From a bacterium UBP1_UBA4771 (GTDB taxonomy: Bacteria; Krumholzibacteriota; Krumholzibacteriia; Krumholzibacteriales; Krumholzibacteriaceae): a stretch of 7,036 bases of DNA. The notes beneath the pieces are model-generated. The model was not told the origin of the DNA. It was given only the letters and a program-made list of their open reading frames with translations, and made no database searches. The stretch covers positions 1 to 7,036 of the forward strand of contig DHHN01000042.1 in the NCBI GenBank assembly GCA_002403295.1, written 5' to 3'. The translations under genes were made by a program, and so were the position numbers. Below, piece by piece: positions 1 to 5,496 of this stretch; within the stretch, counting starts at the first letter, position 1, and each line of letters opens with the position of its first letter.

Positions 1-120
1 GGCACGGGAACGGCGGCTGAAAAGGTCGCCGCATTCAAGGCCGTCGGCGTCGACGTCGCGGCGACGCCGGGCGAGATCGTCGACCTCGTGAAGAAGATTC
101 TGCCCGCGAAGCGCAGCTAG
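1..120 (+). CDS. sucD: Succinyl-CoA ligase (ADP/GDP-forming) alpha subunit, C-terminal fragment
   Basis: The window opens inside this gene. Frame 1 is open for 39 codons and ends at a TAG at 118-120. The visible tail begins GTGTAAEKVAAFKAVGVDVA and continues with a TPGEIVDLVKK-like segment. This matches the end of SucD, where a Gly-Thr-Ala-rich loop, a helix, a short beta strand and the final helix close the CoA-ligase domain. SucD carries the CoA-binding domain and the phosphohistidine of succinyl-CoA synthetase, which makes ATP or GTP from succinyl-CoA in the TCA cycle; both lie upstream of the window. The gene is followed 55 bases later by ndk. The assignment rests on the short tail plus the ndk neighbour, so another acyl-CoA synthetase alpha subunit of the same family is possible but less likely. 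Confidence 0.82.
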   Translation, partial: GTGTAAEKVAAFKAVGVDVAATPGEIVDLVKKILPAKRS

Positions 121-142
121 GGCCGCTTCGCGGCGGCCGGCC
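121..142 (+). other. GC-rich inverted repeats after sucD
   Basis: Directly after the sucD stop, GCCGC (122-126) can pair with GCGGC (130-134) around a TTC loop. Alternatively GGCCGC (121-126) can pair with GCGGCC (133-138). An 8-base palindrome, GGCCGGCC, overlaps at 135-142. No T-tract follows, so this is not a standard intrinsic terminator. It could be a weak attenuator, a 3'-end stabilising hairpin for sucD, or chance in GC-rich DNA. Confidence 0.3.
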
Positions 143-165
143 GCGGGAGCCGTGGGAACAGCACC

Positions 166-170
166 GGAGG
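166..170 (+). promoter_or_regulatory. Ribosome binding site that sets the ndk start
   Basis: GGAGG lies 5 bases before the GTG at 176. An in-frame GTG at 152 has no comparable site before it and would add eight residues that are not part of the Ndk fold. The start at 176 gives MNRTYLMIKPEAV, the normal N-terminus of the family. Confidence 0.8.
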
Positions 171-175
171 TGCCC

Positions 176-583
176 GTGAACAGGACCTATCTCATGATAA
201 AGCCCGAGGCCGTGAGCGGCGGCCTGCAGGGCGAGATCATCGACCTTCTCCTGAAAAACCGCTTCCGCGTCGCGCGGATGAAGCAGTTCCGGTTCGATAC
301 GGCGAGGGCGCGCGCCTTCTACGCGGTGCACGACGGGAAGCCCTTCTTCGAAGCGCTCGTCTCCTACATCACCTCCGGGGACGTCGTCGGCCTCGAGCTC
401 GAGATGGAGGGCCCGGCGGTCGAGCGCCTGCGCGAGCTCGTCGGCGCGACCGATCCGGCCGAGGCGCGGCCGGGCACGATCCGCTACATGTACGGAACCG
501 ACCTGCAGCGGAACGCCGTCCACGCCTCCGACTCGCAGCCCAATGCGGAAATAGAGCTTGCCATCGTTTTTGGCGGGCCATAG
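176..583 (+). CDS. ndk: Nucleoside diphosphate kinase
   Basis: This 135-residue cytoplasmic enzyme moves the gamma phosphate of ATP to other NDPs through a phosphohistidine intermediate. It supplies GTP, CTP, UTP and dNTPs. Counting from the GTG at 176, the active-site histidine is H116 in RNAVHASDS. The nucleotide-site residues K9, Y49, F57, R86, T92, R103 and N113 line up with K12, Y52, F60, R88, T94, R105 and N115 of the human enzyme. The length is normal for bacterial Ndk. The segment TIRYMYGTDLQRN replaces the more common TIRGDFG-type loop, a variation seen in some bacterial lineages. The gene follows sucD closely, which makes metabolic sense because succinyl-CoA synthetase produces the nucleoside triphosphate that Ndk redistributes. 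The end overlaps a putative promoter for the next gene. Confidence 0.97.
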   Translation: MNRTYLMIKPEAVSGGLQGEIIDLLLKNRFRVARMKQFRFDTARARAFYAVHDGKPFFEALVSYITSGDVVGLELEMEGPAVERLRELVGATDPAEARPGTIRYMYGTDLQRNAVHASDSQPNAEIELAIVFGGP

Positions 584-589
584 TATTAT
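558..589 (+). promoter_or_regulatory. Candidate promoter at the ndk 3' end, possibly giving a leaderless yceD mRNA
   Basis: TTGCCA at 558-563 matches the -35 consensus TTGACA at five of six positions. TAGTAT at 581-586 follows after 17 bases (four of six against TATAAT). TATTAT at 584-589 is a better -10 (five of six) but with a 20-base spacer. This is one of two clearly AT-rich islands in the window. With the -10 at 584-589, transcription would begin at or next to the A of the ATG at 596. No Shine-Dalgarno-like sequence precedes that ATG. It is inferred from pattern only. Confidence 0.4.
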
Positions 590-595
590 ACGCTC

Positions 596-1132
596 ATGGA
601 CGACGACGCAATCGTCATGGAGCTTGATCTCGCACGAGTCGAGGATCGGGCGGTCGAAACGTTCGACAGGACCTTCGATCTTCCGACGCCCGGGGGGGAG
701 ACGGCTTCGTGCCACGCGCTCGCGACCGTCGAGGTGACGCGGTCGGGGGCGCGTTACGGTATCAGGGCCCGCGCCGAGGGAACCGTTCGCGCCGAGTGCC
801 ATCGCTGCGCGGGCGAGTTCGACATGCCTCTCGATGCCGAGCTCGAGCTCGTCGTCCATCGCGGGCATGGCGCGGCGCCGCCGGAGGATCCGGACGAGGA
901 GGACTTCATCGTCGTTCCGGCGGGGGACGAGCGCTTGGACGTCTTTCCGCGCGTGCGGGAAGCGCTCATCCTGGAGCTGCCCATCAAGGTTCTTTGCCGC
1001 GAGGATTGCAAGGGCGTGTGTCAATCCTGCGGCGCGAATCTGAACGACGGCGAATGCGGGTGTCCCCGAGCGGGCGGAGATCCCCGCTGGAGCGCCCTGC
1101 GGAAGCTCATCGACCGCGGGGGAAGATCGTAA
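596..1132 (+). CDS. yceD: YceD/DUF177 family protein (23S rRNA accumulation protein family)
   Basis: This 178-residue soluble protein belongs to the DUF177/YceD family, whose E. coli member affects 23S rRNA accumulation; its exact biochemical role is not settled. The family layout is clear. There is an N-terminal beta-rich half with a CHRC pair (C68, C71), then an acidic linker rich in Asp, Glu and Pro (about 94-103). The C-terminal half contains LPIKVLCREDCKGVCQSCG, with C134, C138, C142 and C145, then C154 and C156. The protein ends with the typical DPRWSALRKL motif (162-171). The cysteine spacing suggests metal binding, which is an inference. The ATG at 596 lies 12 bases after the ndk stop and lacks a Shine-Dalgarno site. 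A second in-frame ATG at 617 also lacks one. Linkage to rpmF, 47 bases downstream, is the conserved context for this family. Confidence 0.93.
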   Translation: MDDDAIVMELDLARVEDRAVETFDRTFDLPTPGGETASCHALATVEVTRSGARYGIRARAEGTVRAECHRCAGEFDMPLDAELELVVHRGHGAAPPEDPDEEDFIVVPAGDERLDVFPRVREALILELPIKVLCREDCKGVCQSCGANLNDGECGCPRAGGDPRWSALRKLIDRGGRS

Positions 1133-1179
1133 CGCGCCCGTTCGCGCGCGACTCATCGTGACGACAAGGAGGATACGAG

Positions 1180-1413
1180 ATGCCGCTTCCGAAAAAGAAA
1201 GCATCGAAGCAGCGCAGGCGCAAACGCAAAACCCACTGGGTGGCCGAGACGCCGACGCTCGGCAAATGCTCCCACTGCCACCAGCCGAAACCGCCGCACG
1301 CGGTCTGCCCGAACTGCGGCTATTACGGCGGCCGCGAGATCGTGAAGCCGAAGGTCGAGGAAGAGAAGGGCAAGGGCAAGGGCAAGGGCAAAGGCAAAAG
1401 CAAAGGCAAGTAG
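1180..1413 (+). CDS. rpmF: 50S ribosomal protein L32 with a Gly-Lys repeat tail
   Basis: This 77-residue protein is a structural component of the large ribosomal subunit. The basic N-terminus MPLPKKKASKQRRRKRKTHW is the L32 signature. It is followed by a zinc ribbon with cysteines C30, C33, C43 and C46, so this is the four-cysteine, zinc-binding form. The start is firmly set by AAGGAGG at 1166-1172, seven bases before the ATG. Common bacterial L32 proteins have about 56-60 residues, so this one carries roughly 17 extra residues. From K63 to K77 they alternate Lys with Gly, with one Ser at 74. The gene sits between yceD and plsX, as in many bacteria, and 18 bases separate its stop from the plsX start. 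Co-transcription of L32 with lipid genes links ribosome production and membrane growth. Confidence 0.97.
   Translation: MPLPKKKASKQRRRKRKTHWVAETPTLGKCSHCHQPKPPHAVCPNCGYYGGREIVKPKVEEEKGKGKGKGKGKSKGK
1366..1410 (+). repeat. Hexanucleotide tandem repeat encoding the L32 tail
   Basis: The unit AAGGGC (Lys-Gly) occurs four times perfectly at 1366-1389. Three degenerate copies follow (AAAGGC, AAAAGC, AAAGGC) and a final AAG just before the stop codon. The unit length is a multiple of three, so gain or loss of copies would change the tail length without shifting the frame. Confidence 0.9.
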
Positions 1414-1422
1414 CCCGTTCCC

Positions 1423-1427
1423 GGAGG
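1423..1427 (+). promoter_or_regulatory. Ribosome binding site that chooses between two plsX ATG codons
   Basis: GGAGG precedes two consecutive ATG codons at 1429 and 1432. It lies one base from the first and four bases from the second. The second spacing is workable and gives the family-typical MRIALDAMGGD start, so 1432 is preferred. Confidence 0.7.
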
Positions 1428-1431
1428 AATG

Positions 1432-2436
1432 ATGAGGATCGCGCTCGATGCGATGGGCGGGGATGACGCTCCGGCCGGGATCGTCGACGGCGCCTTCGAG
1501 GCCGCGGGCGAGGGGCGGGATTCCCTCGAGGTCGTTCTCGTCGGCAAGCGTGACGTTCTCGATTCCTATATCGCCGCGAAGGGGCTCGCGGCGCCGAACG
1601 TTTCGATCGTCGACGCCCCCGAGGTCATCGGGATGTCGGAGAGCCCTTCGACCGCCATCCGGCGCAAGCGCGACGCCTCGATACCGGTCGCGATGAATCT
1701 CCACCGCGCGGGCGGCGTTCAGGCGGTCGTGAGCGCGGGGAACACCGGGGCCATGGTGGCGAGCTCGCTGCTGCAGCTCGGGCGGCTGCCGCGCATCGAG
1801 CGTCCGGCGATCGCGATCTACGTGCCGACGAGGGAGAACGGCGGCACGGTGCTCCTCGACGGGGGCGCCAATTCCGACTGCGATCCGCACAACCTCCTCC
1901 AGTTCGCCTTCATGGGCTCGGTGTACGCCGAAACGCAGCTCGGGAAGGCCTCGCCCCGCATCGGGCTCCTCTCGATCGGCGAGGAACGCTCGAAGGGAAA
2001 CGAGCTCACGCGCGCCGCGTACGAGCTTCTCGAGCGGAGCACGCTCAACTTCGTCGGCAACGTCGAGGGGCGGGACGTCTTTGCCGGCAAGGTGGACGTC
2101 GTCGTCACGGACGGCTTCGTCGGGAACGTCGTTTTGAAATTTACAGAAAGCATCATTTATTATATAACGAGCCTGATCGGCGACGAAGTGCGCCGCCACG
2201 CCCTCGCCCGCGTCGGCGCGGGGCTCATGCGGCCCGTGTTCCGCGGGATCAAGCGGAAGCTCGACTACGCCGAGTACGGCGGGGCGCCGCTGCTCGGCGT
2301 GAACGGCGTCGTCATCATCTGCCACGGCAAGAGCTCGTCGCTCGCGATCAAGAACGCCGTTCTCGCCGCCGGGCGGTTCGTCGCGGGCGGCATCAACGAC
2401 CGGATCCGGCGCAAGGCCGAGGAGACCGAGCAATGA
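1432..2436 (+). CDS. plsX: Phosphate acyltransferase PlsX (acyl-ACP:phosphate transacylase)
   Basis: PlsX converts long-chain acyl-ACP and inorganic phosphate to acyl-phosphate. PlsY then uses that product to acylate glycerol-3-phosphate, the first step of phospholipid synthesis. The 334-residue product has the full set of family motifs: IALDAMGGD at residues 3-11, VVSAGNTGAMVA near 100, LLDGGANSDCDPHNLLQFA near 140, LLSIGEERSKGNELT near 181, and YGGAPLLGVNG near 282. It is a peripheral membrane enzyme with no signal peptide. The start at 1432 is chosen over 1429 from ribosome-site spacing. The stop overlaps the fabH start in an ATGA arrangement, which suggests translational coupling. Codons 234-246 are strikingly AT-rich compared with the rest of the gene and hold a promoter-like sequence. 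Confidence 0.97.
   Translation: MRIALDAMGGDDAPAGIVDGAFEAAGEGRDSLEVVLVGKRDVLDSYIAAKGLAAPNVSIVDAPEVIGMSESPSTAIRRKRDASIPVAMNLHRAGGVQAVVSAGNTGAMVASSLLQLGRLPRIERPAIAIYVPTRENGGTVLLDGGANSDCDPHNLLQFAFMGSVYAETQLGKASPRIGLLSIGEERSKGNELTRAAYELLERSTLNFVGNVEGRDVFAGKVDVVVTDGFVGNVVLKFTESIIYYITSLIGDEVRRHALARVGAGLMRPVFRGIKRKLDYAEYGGAPLLGVNGVVIICHGKSSSLAIKNAVLAAGRFVAGGINDRIRRKAEETEQ
2140..2168 (+). promoter_or_regulatory. Candidate sigma-70-type promoter inside plsX, upstream of fabH
   Basis: TTTACA at 2140-2145 (five of six to TTGACA) is followed after exactly 17 bases by TATAAC at 2163-2168 (five of six to TATAAT). It lies in an AT-rich island of about 35 bases (roughly 2132-2167) inside very GC-rich coding sequence, where codons such as AAA, TTT, ACA, ATT, TAT and ATA are used in place of the G/C-ending choices. 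Predicted transcription would start near 2175, about 260 bases before fabH, and could supply fabH-fabD-fabG-acpP-fabF independently of rpmF-plsX. This is pattern evidence only. Confidence 0.5.
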
Positions 2437-3431
2437 AGGCCCCGGAGCGAATTCGCGGCGCGCGCTTCACCGGCATCGGTTATTACCTGCCCGAGGTGGT
2501 GCTGACGAACGCCGATTTCGAGCGGATGCTGGACACCTCCGACGAGTGGATCGTCTCGCGGACGGGGATCAAGGAGCGCCGGATCGCGAAGCCCGAGCAG
2601 GCGACGAGCGACCTCGCCATCGAGGCGACGAACCGGGCGCTCGCCGACGCGGGCATAACGCCGGAAGACCTCGACATCATCCTCATCGCGACGGCGACCT
2701 CCGACATGCCCTTCCCGTCGACGGCCTGCCTCGTCCAGAACCGCATCGGCGCGAGCAACGCGGCCGCCTTCGACATCACGGCGGCGTGCTCGGGATTCAT
2801 ATACGGCGTCACGATCGCGCAGGCGCTCATCGCGTCGGGCAAGGCCCGCAGGGTGCTCGTCGTCGGCGTCGAGACGCTGTCGCGCATCATGGACTACGAG
2901 GATCGGGCGACGTGCGTCCTCTTCGGCGACGGCGCGGGCGCGGTCGTGATGGAGGCGTGCGAACCGGGCGACGGCGTGCTCGGGACCTACCTCAAGAGCG
3001 ACGGATCGTACGCCGACCTCCTGTTTCTTCCCGGCGGCGGTTCGAGACGGCCCCTCACCGAGGAAGGGCTCCGCAACCGCGAGCAGTACGTCAAGATGAA
3101 GGGGGACGGGCTTTTCAAATACGCGGTCAGGGCGATGGTCGAAGCGGCGGAGGCGGTGCTGCGCGAGGCGGGGCTCACGACCGCCGACATCGATTTTCTC
3201 GTGCCGCATCAGGCGAACCTCCGCATCATCGAGGGCGTGCGCTCGCGGCTGCACGTGCCCCCCGAGAAGGCCATCGTCAACATCGATTACGTCGGGAACA
3301 CCTCCTCGGCGAGCATTCCGATCGCGCTCGGCGAGGCGAAGGACAAGGGTCTCATCAAGCGCGGCGACCGGATACTGATGGTCGCCTTCGGCGGCGGGCT
3401 CACCTGGGGCGCGCTGCTGGTCAAGTACTGA
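2433..3431 (+). CDS. fabH: Beta-ketoacyl-ACP synthase III
   Basis: FabH condenses an acyl-CoA primer with malonyl-ACP to start fatty acid synthesis. The 332-residue thiolase-fold protein has the Cys-His-Asn triad: C119 in DITAACSGF, H259 in PHQAN and N289 in GNTSS. These correspond to C112, H244 and N274 of E. coli. The phosphate/CoA-side segment DEWIVSRTGIKERR (37-50) is also present. F94 aligns with the E. coli pocket residue F87, which is compatible with a short primer such as acetyl-CoA; branched primers are not excluded. The ATG overlaps the plsX stop by four bases, and GGAG at 2421-2424 sits eight bases upstream. The next gene, fabD, makes its malonyl-ACP substrate. A candidate promoter within plsX may drive it. 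Confidence 0.97.
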   Translation: MKAPERIRGARFTGIGYYLPEVVLTNADFERMLDTSDEWIVSRTGIKERRIAKPEQATSDLAIEATNRALADAGITPEDLDIILIATATSDMPFPSTACLVQNRIGASNAAAFDITAACSGFIYGVTIAQALIASGKARRVLVVGVETLSRIMDYEDRATCVLFGDGAGAVVMEACEPGDGVLGTYLKSDGSYADLLFLPGGGSRRPLTEEGLRNREQYVKMKGDGLFKYAVRAMVEAAEAVLREAGLTTADIDFLVPHQANLRIIEGVRSRLHVPPEKAIVNIDYVGNTSSASIPIALGEAKDKGLIKRGDRILMVAFGGGLTWGALLVKY

Positions 3432-3453
3432 CGCCCGAGAAAGGAACCGCTCG

Positions 3454-4392
3454 ATGGCGAAGGCGGCGATGCTGTTTCCCGGCCAGGGATCGCAGTACGT
3501 GGGGATGGGCAAGGACCTCGCCGCCGCGTATCCGCGCGCGCGGGAGCTCTACGAGCGCGCCGACGATACGCTCGGATTCGCGTTCTCGCGGCTCTGTTTC
3601 GAGGGCGACGCCGAGACCCTCACCGCGACCAAGAACGCGCAGCCCGCGATCCTGCTTCACAGCGCGGCCGCCGCGCGCGTTCTCGGCGAGGAGGGCGGGA
3701 TCGAGCCCGCGATCGCGGCGGGGCACAGCCTCGGCGAGTACTCGGCGCTCGTCGCCGCCGGCGTCCTCGACGAAATGGACGCCCTGCGGATCGTCCGGCG
3801 GCGCGGGGAGCTCATGTACGAGGCGGGGCTCCGGCAGCCGGGAACGATGGCCGCGATCATCGGCCTCGAGCGCGAGGACGTCGAGGAGGCGTGCCGGGAG
3901 GCGGCGGGGGGAGAGACGGTCGTCGTCGCGAACGTCAACTCGCCCGGACAGATCGTCGTCTCGGGGCACGTCGGCGCGGTCGAACGCGCCATGAAGGCCG
4001 CCGCGGCGAGGGGCGCCAAGAAGACGATCCCGCTCAACGTGAGCGGCGCGTTCCATTCGCCGCTCGTCGCGCCGGCGCAGGCCGAGCTCGTCGCGTACAT
4101 CGAGAGCTTCGCGCTCCGCGGCGCGTCGGTCGGCGTCGTTTCGAACGCCGGCGCCGCGATCGTGCGGACGAAGGAAGAGATCGTCGACGCGCTCTCGCGG
4201 CAGCTCACGAGCCCCGTCCGCTGGAGCGAATCGATGGCGGTGCTGCTCGGCGAATGGAACGGCCCGGTGCTCGAGGTGGGGCCGGGCAAGGTGCTCTCGG
4301 GGCTCCTGAAACGGATCGACGCCTCGCGGAGCGCGCAGTGCGCGGGCACCGCCGCGGAGCTCGCGGCGCTCGTTGCCCCGCGGGCGGCATGA
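3454..4392 (+). CDS. fabD: Malonyl-CoA:ACP transacylase
   Basis: FabD transfers malonyl from malonyl-CoA to the phosphopantetheine of AcpP, providing the two-carbon donor for FabH and FabF. The 312-residue alpha/beta-hydrolase-like protein starts with MAKAAMLFPGQGSQYVGMG. It has the nucleophile S92 in GHSLGEYSALVAAG, R117, H201 in SGAFHSPL, and Q250. Its residue numbers are the same as in the E. coli enzyme at all four sites. The C-terminal VGPGKVLSGLLKR motif is intact. An AGGA ribosome site (3442-3445) lies eight bases before the ATG, and the gap from fabH is 22 bases. The gene ends 46 bases before fabG, in a spacer that can fold into a hairpin. Confidence 0.98.
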   Translation: MAKAAMLFPGQGSQYVGMGKDLAAAYPRARELYERADDTLGFAFSRLCFEGDAETLTATKNAQPAILLHSAAAARVLGEEGGIEPAIAAGHSLGEYSALVAAGVLDEMDALRIVRRRGELMYEAGLRQPGTMAAIIGLEREDVEEACREAAGGETVVVANVNSPGQIVVSGHVGAVERAMKAAAARGAKKTIPLNVSGAFHSPLVAPAQAELVAYIESFALRGASVGVVSNAGAAIVRTKEEIVDALSRQLTSPVRWSESMAVLLGEWNGPVLEVGPGKVLSGLLKRIDASRSAQCAGTAAELAALVAPRAA

Positions 4393-4422
4393 GCGCGGGG
4401 CCGGCGGGCGGCCGGGACGCGC
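4393..4422 (+). other. Predicted hairpin in the fabD-fabG spacer
   Basis: GCGCG (4393-4397) can pair with CGCGC (4418-4422). Inside it CCGGC (4401-4405) can pair with GCCGG (4411-4415), leaving a five-base loop and a small internal bulge. It ends six bases before the GGAG of the fabG ribosome site. There is no T-tract, so it is not a classical terminator. It might affect mRNA processing or fabG translation, or be a by-product of high GC. Confidence 0.4.
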
Positions 4423-4438
4423 GGAGCGGAGAAGGAAT

Positions 4439-5185
4439 ATGACCGGAATAGAGGGAAAGACGGCGGTCGTGACGGGAGCGGGGCAGGGCATCGGCCGCGA
4501 CATCGCGACCCAGCTCGCCGCGAACGGCGCCGACGTCGCCGCGGTCGACGTCAACGAGGCGGGCGCTGCCGAGACCGCGGCCCTCGTGCGCGAGACGGGC
4601 CGCGCCGCCGCCGCCTTCCGGTGCGACGTCGGGGACGCCGCCGACGTCGAGCGCTGCGTCCGGGAGATCCTCGCGTGGAGGCCGGAGGTGCACTTTCTCG
4701 TGAACAACGCCGGCATCGCGCGGGACAACCTGCTGCTGCGGATGAGCGAGGCGGAATGGGAGAGCGTCCTCCGCGTCAACCTCACCGGCGCGTTCAACGT
4801 CACGAAGGCGTTGTCGCGCTCGATGATCAAGAACCGCTTCGGACGCATCGTGAACATCTCCTCGATCATCGGGATCTCGGGCAACGCCGGTCAGGCCAAC
4901 TACGCGGCGAGCAAGGCGGGAGTCATCGGTTTCACGAAAGCCGTCGCGAAGGAGCTCGCGGGGAGAAACGTCCTCGTGAACGCCATCGCGCCGGGGTTCA
5001 TCGAGACGGCGATGACCGCCGCCCTGCCGGAGGAGCGGCGGGAGTGGATGCGGCAGCAGATACCGCTCTGCCGGTTCGGCACGGGGCGTGACGTGGCCGC
5101 GGTCGCGCTCTTCCTGCTCTCCGATCTCGGGAGCTACGTGACGGGGCAGGTCATTCACTGCGACGGCGGAATGGTTATGTCGTAA
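4439..5185 (+). CDS. fabG: 3-oxoacyl-ACP reductase, predicted NADH-type
   Basis: FabG reduces 3-ketoacyl-ACP to 3-hydroxyacyl-ACP in each elongation cycle. The 248-residue short-chain dehydrogenase has TGAGQGIGR (12-20), NNAG (89-92), and the tetrad N114, S142, Y155 and K159. R133 and R176 match the E. coli ACP-docking arginines R129 and R172. The APGFIET loop and the terminal GGM motif are present. Two positions are unusual for a FabG. Q16 replaces the usual Arg of the GASRGIG motif, and D37 sits at the end of the second beta strand, where an acidic residue normally selects NAD(H) over NADP(H). The ATG at 4439 is chosen because GGAG (4428-4431) is seven bases upstream and the protein then starts as FabG does. 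A longer in-frame reading from 4373 would overlap fabD and add a low-complexity Arg/Gly leader. Its place between fabD and acpP supports the fatty-acid role. Confidence 0.95.
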   Translation: MTGIEGKTAVVTGAGQGIGRDIATQLAANGADVAAVDVNEAGAAETAALVRETGRAAAAFRCDVGDAADVERCVREILAWRPEVHFLVNNAGIARDNLLLRMSEAEWESVLRVNLTGAFNVTKALSRSMIKNRFGRIVNISSIIGISGNAGQANYAASKAGVIGFTKAVAKELAGRNVLVNAIAPGFIETAMTAALPEERREWMRQQIPLCRFGTGRDVAAVALFLLSDLGSYVTGQVIHCDGGMVMS

Positions 5186-5198
5186 GCAACCGTTCGAG

Positions 5199-5206
5199 AA
5201 GGAGGT
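5199..5206 (+). promoter_or_regulatory. Very strong ribosome binding site for acpP
   Basis: AAGGAGGT is a perfect eight-base match to the 16S rRNA anti-Shine-Dalgarno tail, ten bases before the ATG at 5217. It is among the strongest sites in the window, alongside that of rpmF, as expected for an abundant protein like ACP. Confidence 0.85.
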
Positions 5207-5216
5207 CGGTCGTTAC

Positions 5217-5453
5217 ATGGCAACGATAGAGGAAAGAGTGAAGAAGGTCGTCGAGGAGCAGCTCTCGGTCAATGCCGACCAGATCACGCGCGAGGCGTCG
5301 TTCATCGACGATCTCGGCGCCGATTCGCTCGACACCGTCGAGCTCGTCATGGCGCTCGAGGAGGAGTTCGGCATCGAGATCCCCGACGAGGAAGCGGAAA
5401 AGATAACGAAGGTCGGCGAGGCGATCAGCTACATCGAGGCCCACTCGAAGTAA
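5217..5453 (+). CDS. acpP: Acyl carrier protein
   Basis: AcpP carries growing acyl chains on a 4'-phosphopantetheine arm and is the shared substrate carrier of FabD, FabH, FabG, FabF and PlsX. The 78-residue acidic four-helix protein has the modification site S37 in LGADSLDTVELVMALEEEF, with helix II rich in acidic residues that form the partner-binding surface. Length and sequence are typical of the bacterial family. A 31-base spacer with a very strong ribosome site separates it from fabG, and 43 bases separate it from fabF. The serine needs a phosphopantetheinyl transferase (AcpS) that is not encoded in this window. Confidence 0.98.
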   Translation: MATIEERVKKVVEEQLSVNADQITREASFIDDLGADSLDTVELVMALEEEFGIEIPDEEAEKITKVGEAISYIEAHSK

Positions 5454-5496
5454 GCGGCCGCGCGCCGGCGGGCTCGTTTCGGGAACAGGGGGTATC

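Noticed and set aside
152..175. Upstream GTG start for ndk
   Set aside because: It has no ribosome site, adds eight residues not seen in the family, and a good GGAGG sits before the GTG at 176.
2546..3994. Plus-strand open frame of 482 codons across fabH and fabD
   Set aside because: It is an out-of-frame shadow of two clearly real genes, rich in Arg, Gly and His, with no motif.
4373..4438. Upstream in-frame ATG for fabG
   Set aside because: It overlaps the end of fabD and adds a low-complexity Arg/Gly leader. The ATG at 4439 has a proper ribosome site and gives a normal FabG N-terminus.
3421..4884. Long minus-strand open frame of 487 codons opposite fabD and fabG
   Set aside because: It lies wholly opposite genes with intact catalytic motifs, has the Arg/Pro/Ala-rich composition typical of antisense frames in GC-rich DNA, and shows no recognisable domain. 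The same holds for the other minus-strand frames, such as 35-1204, 1153-2433, 2265-3512, 4205-5158 and 5425-6702.
5154..5182. Possible promoter for acpP at the end of fabG (TTCACT, then TTATGT)
   Set aside because: Both hexamers match consensus poorly and the spacing is 15 bases. It is not better than chance, although acpP often has its own promoter in other bacteria.
5454..5496. GC palindromes after acpP (GCGGCCGC and CGCCGGCG) as a terminator
   Set aside because: There is no consistent stem of useful length and no following T-tract. Short palindromes are expected in this base composition.
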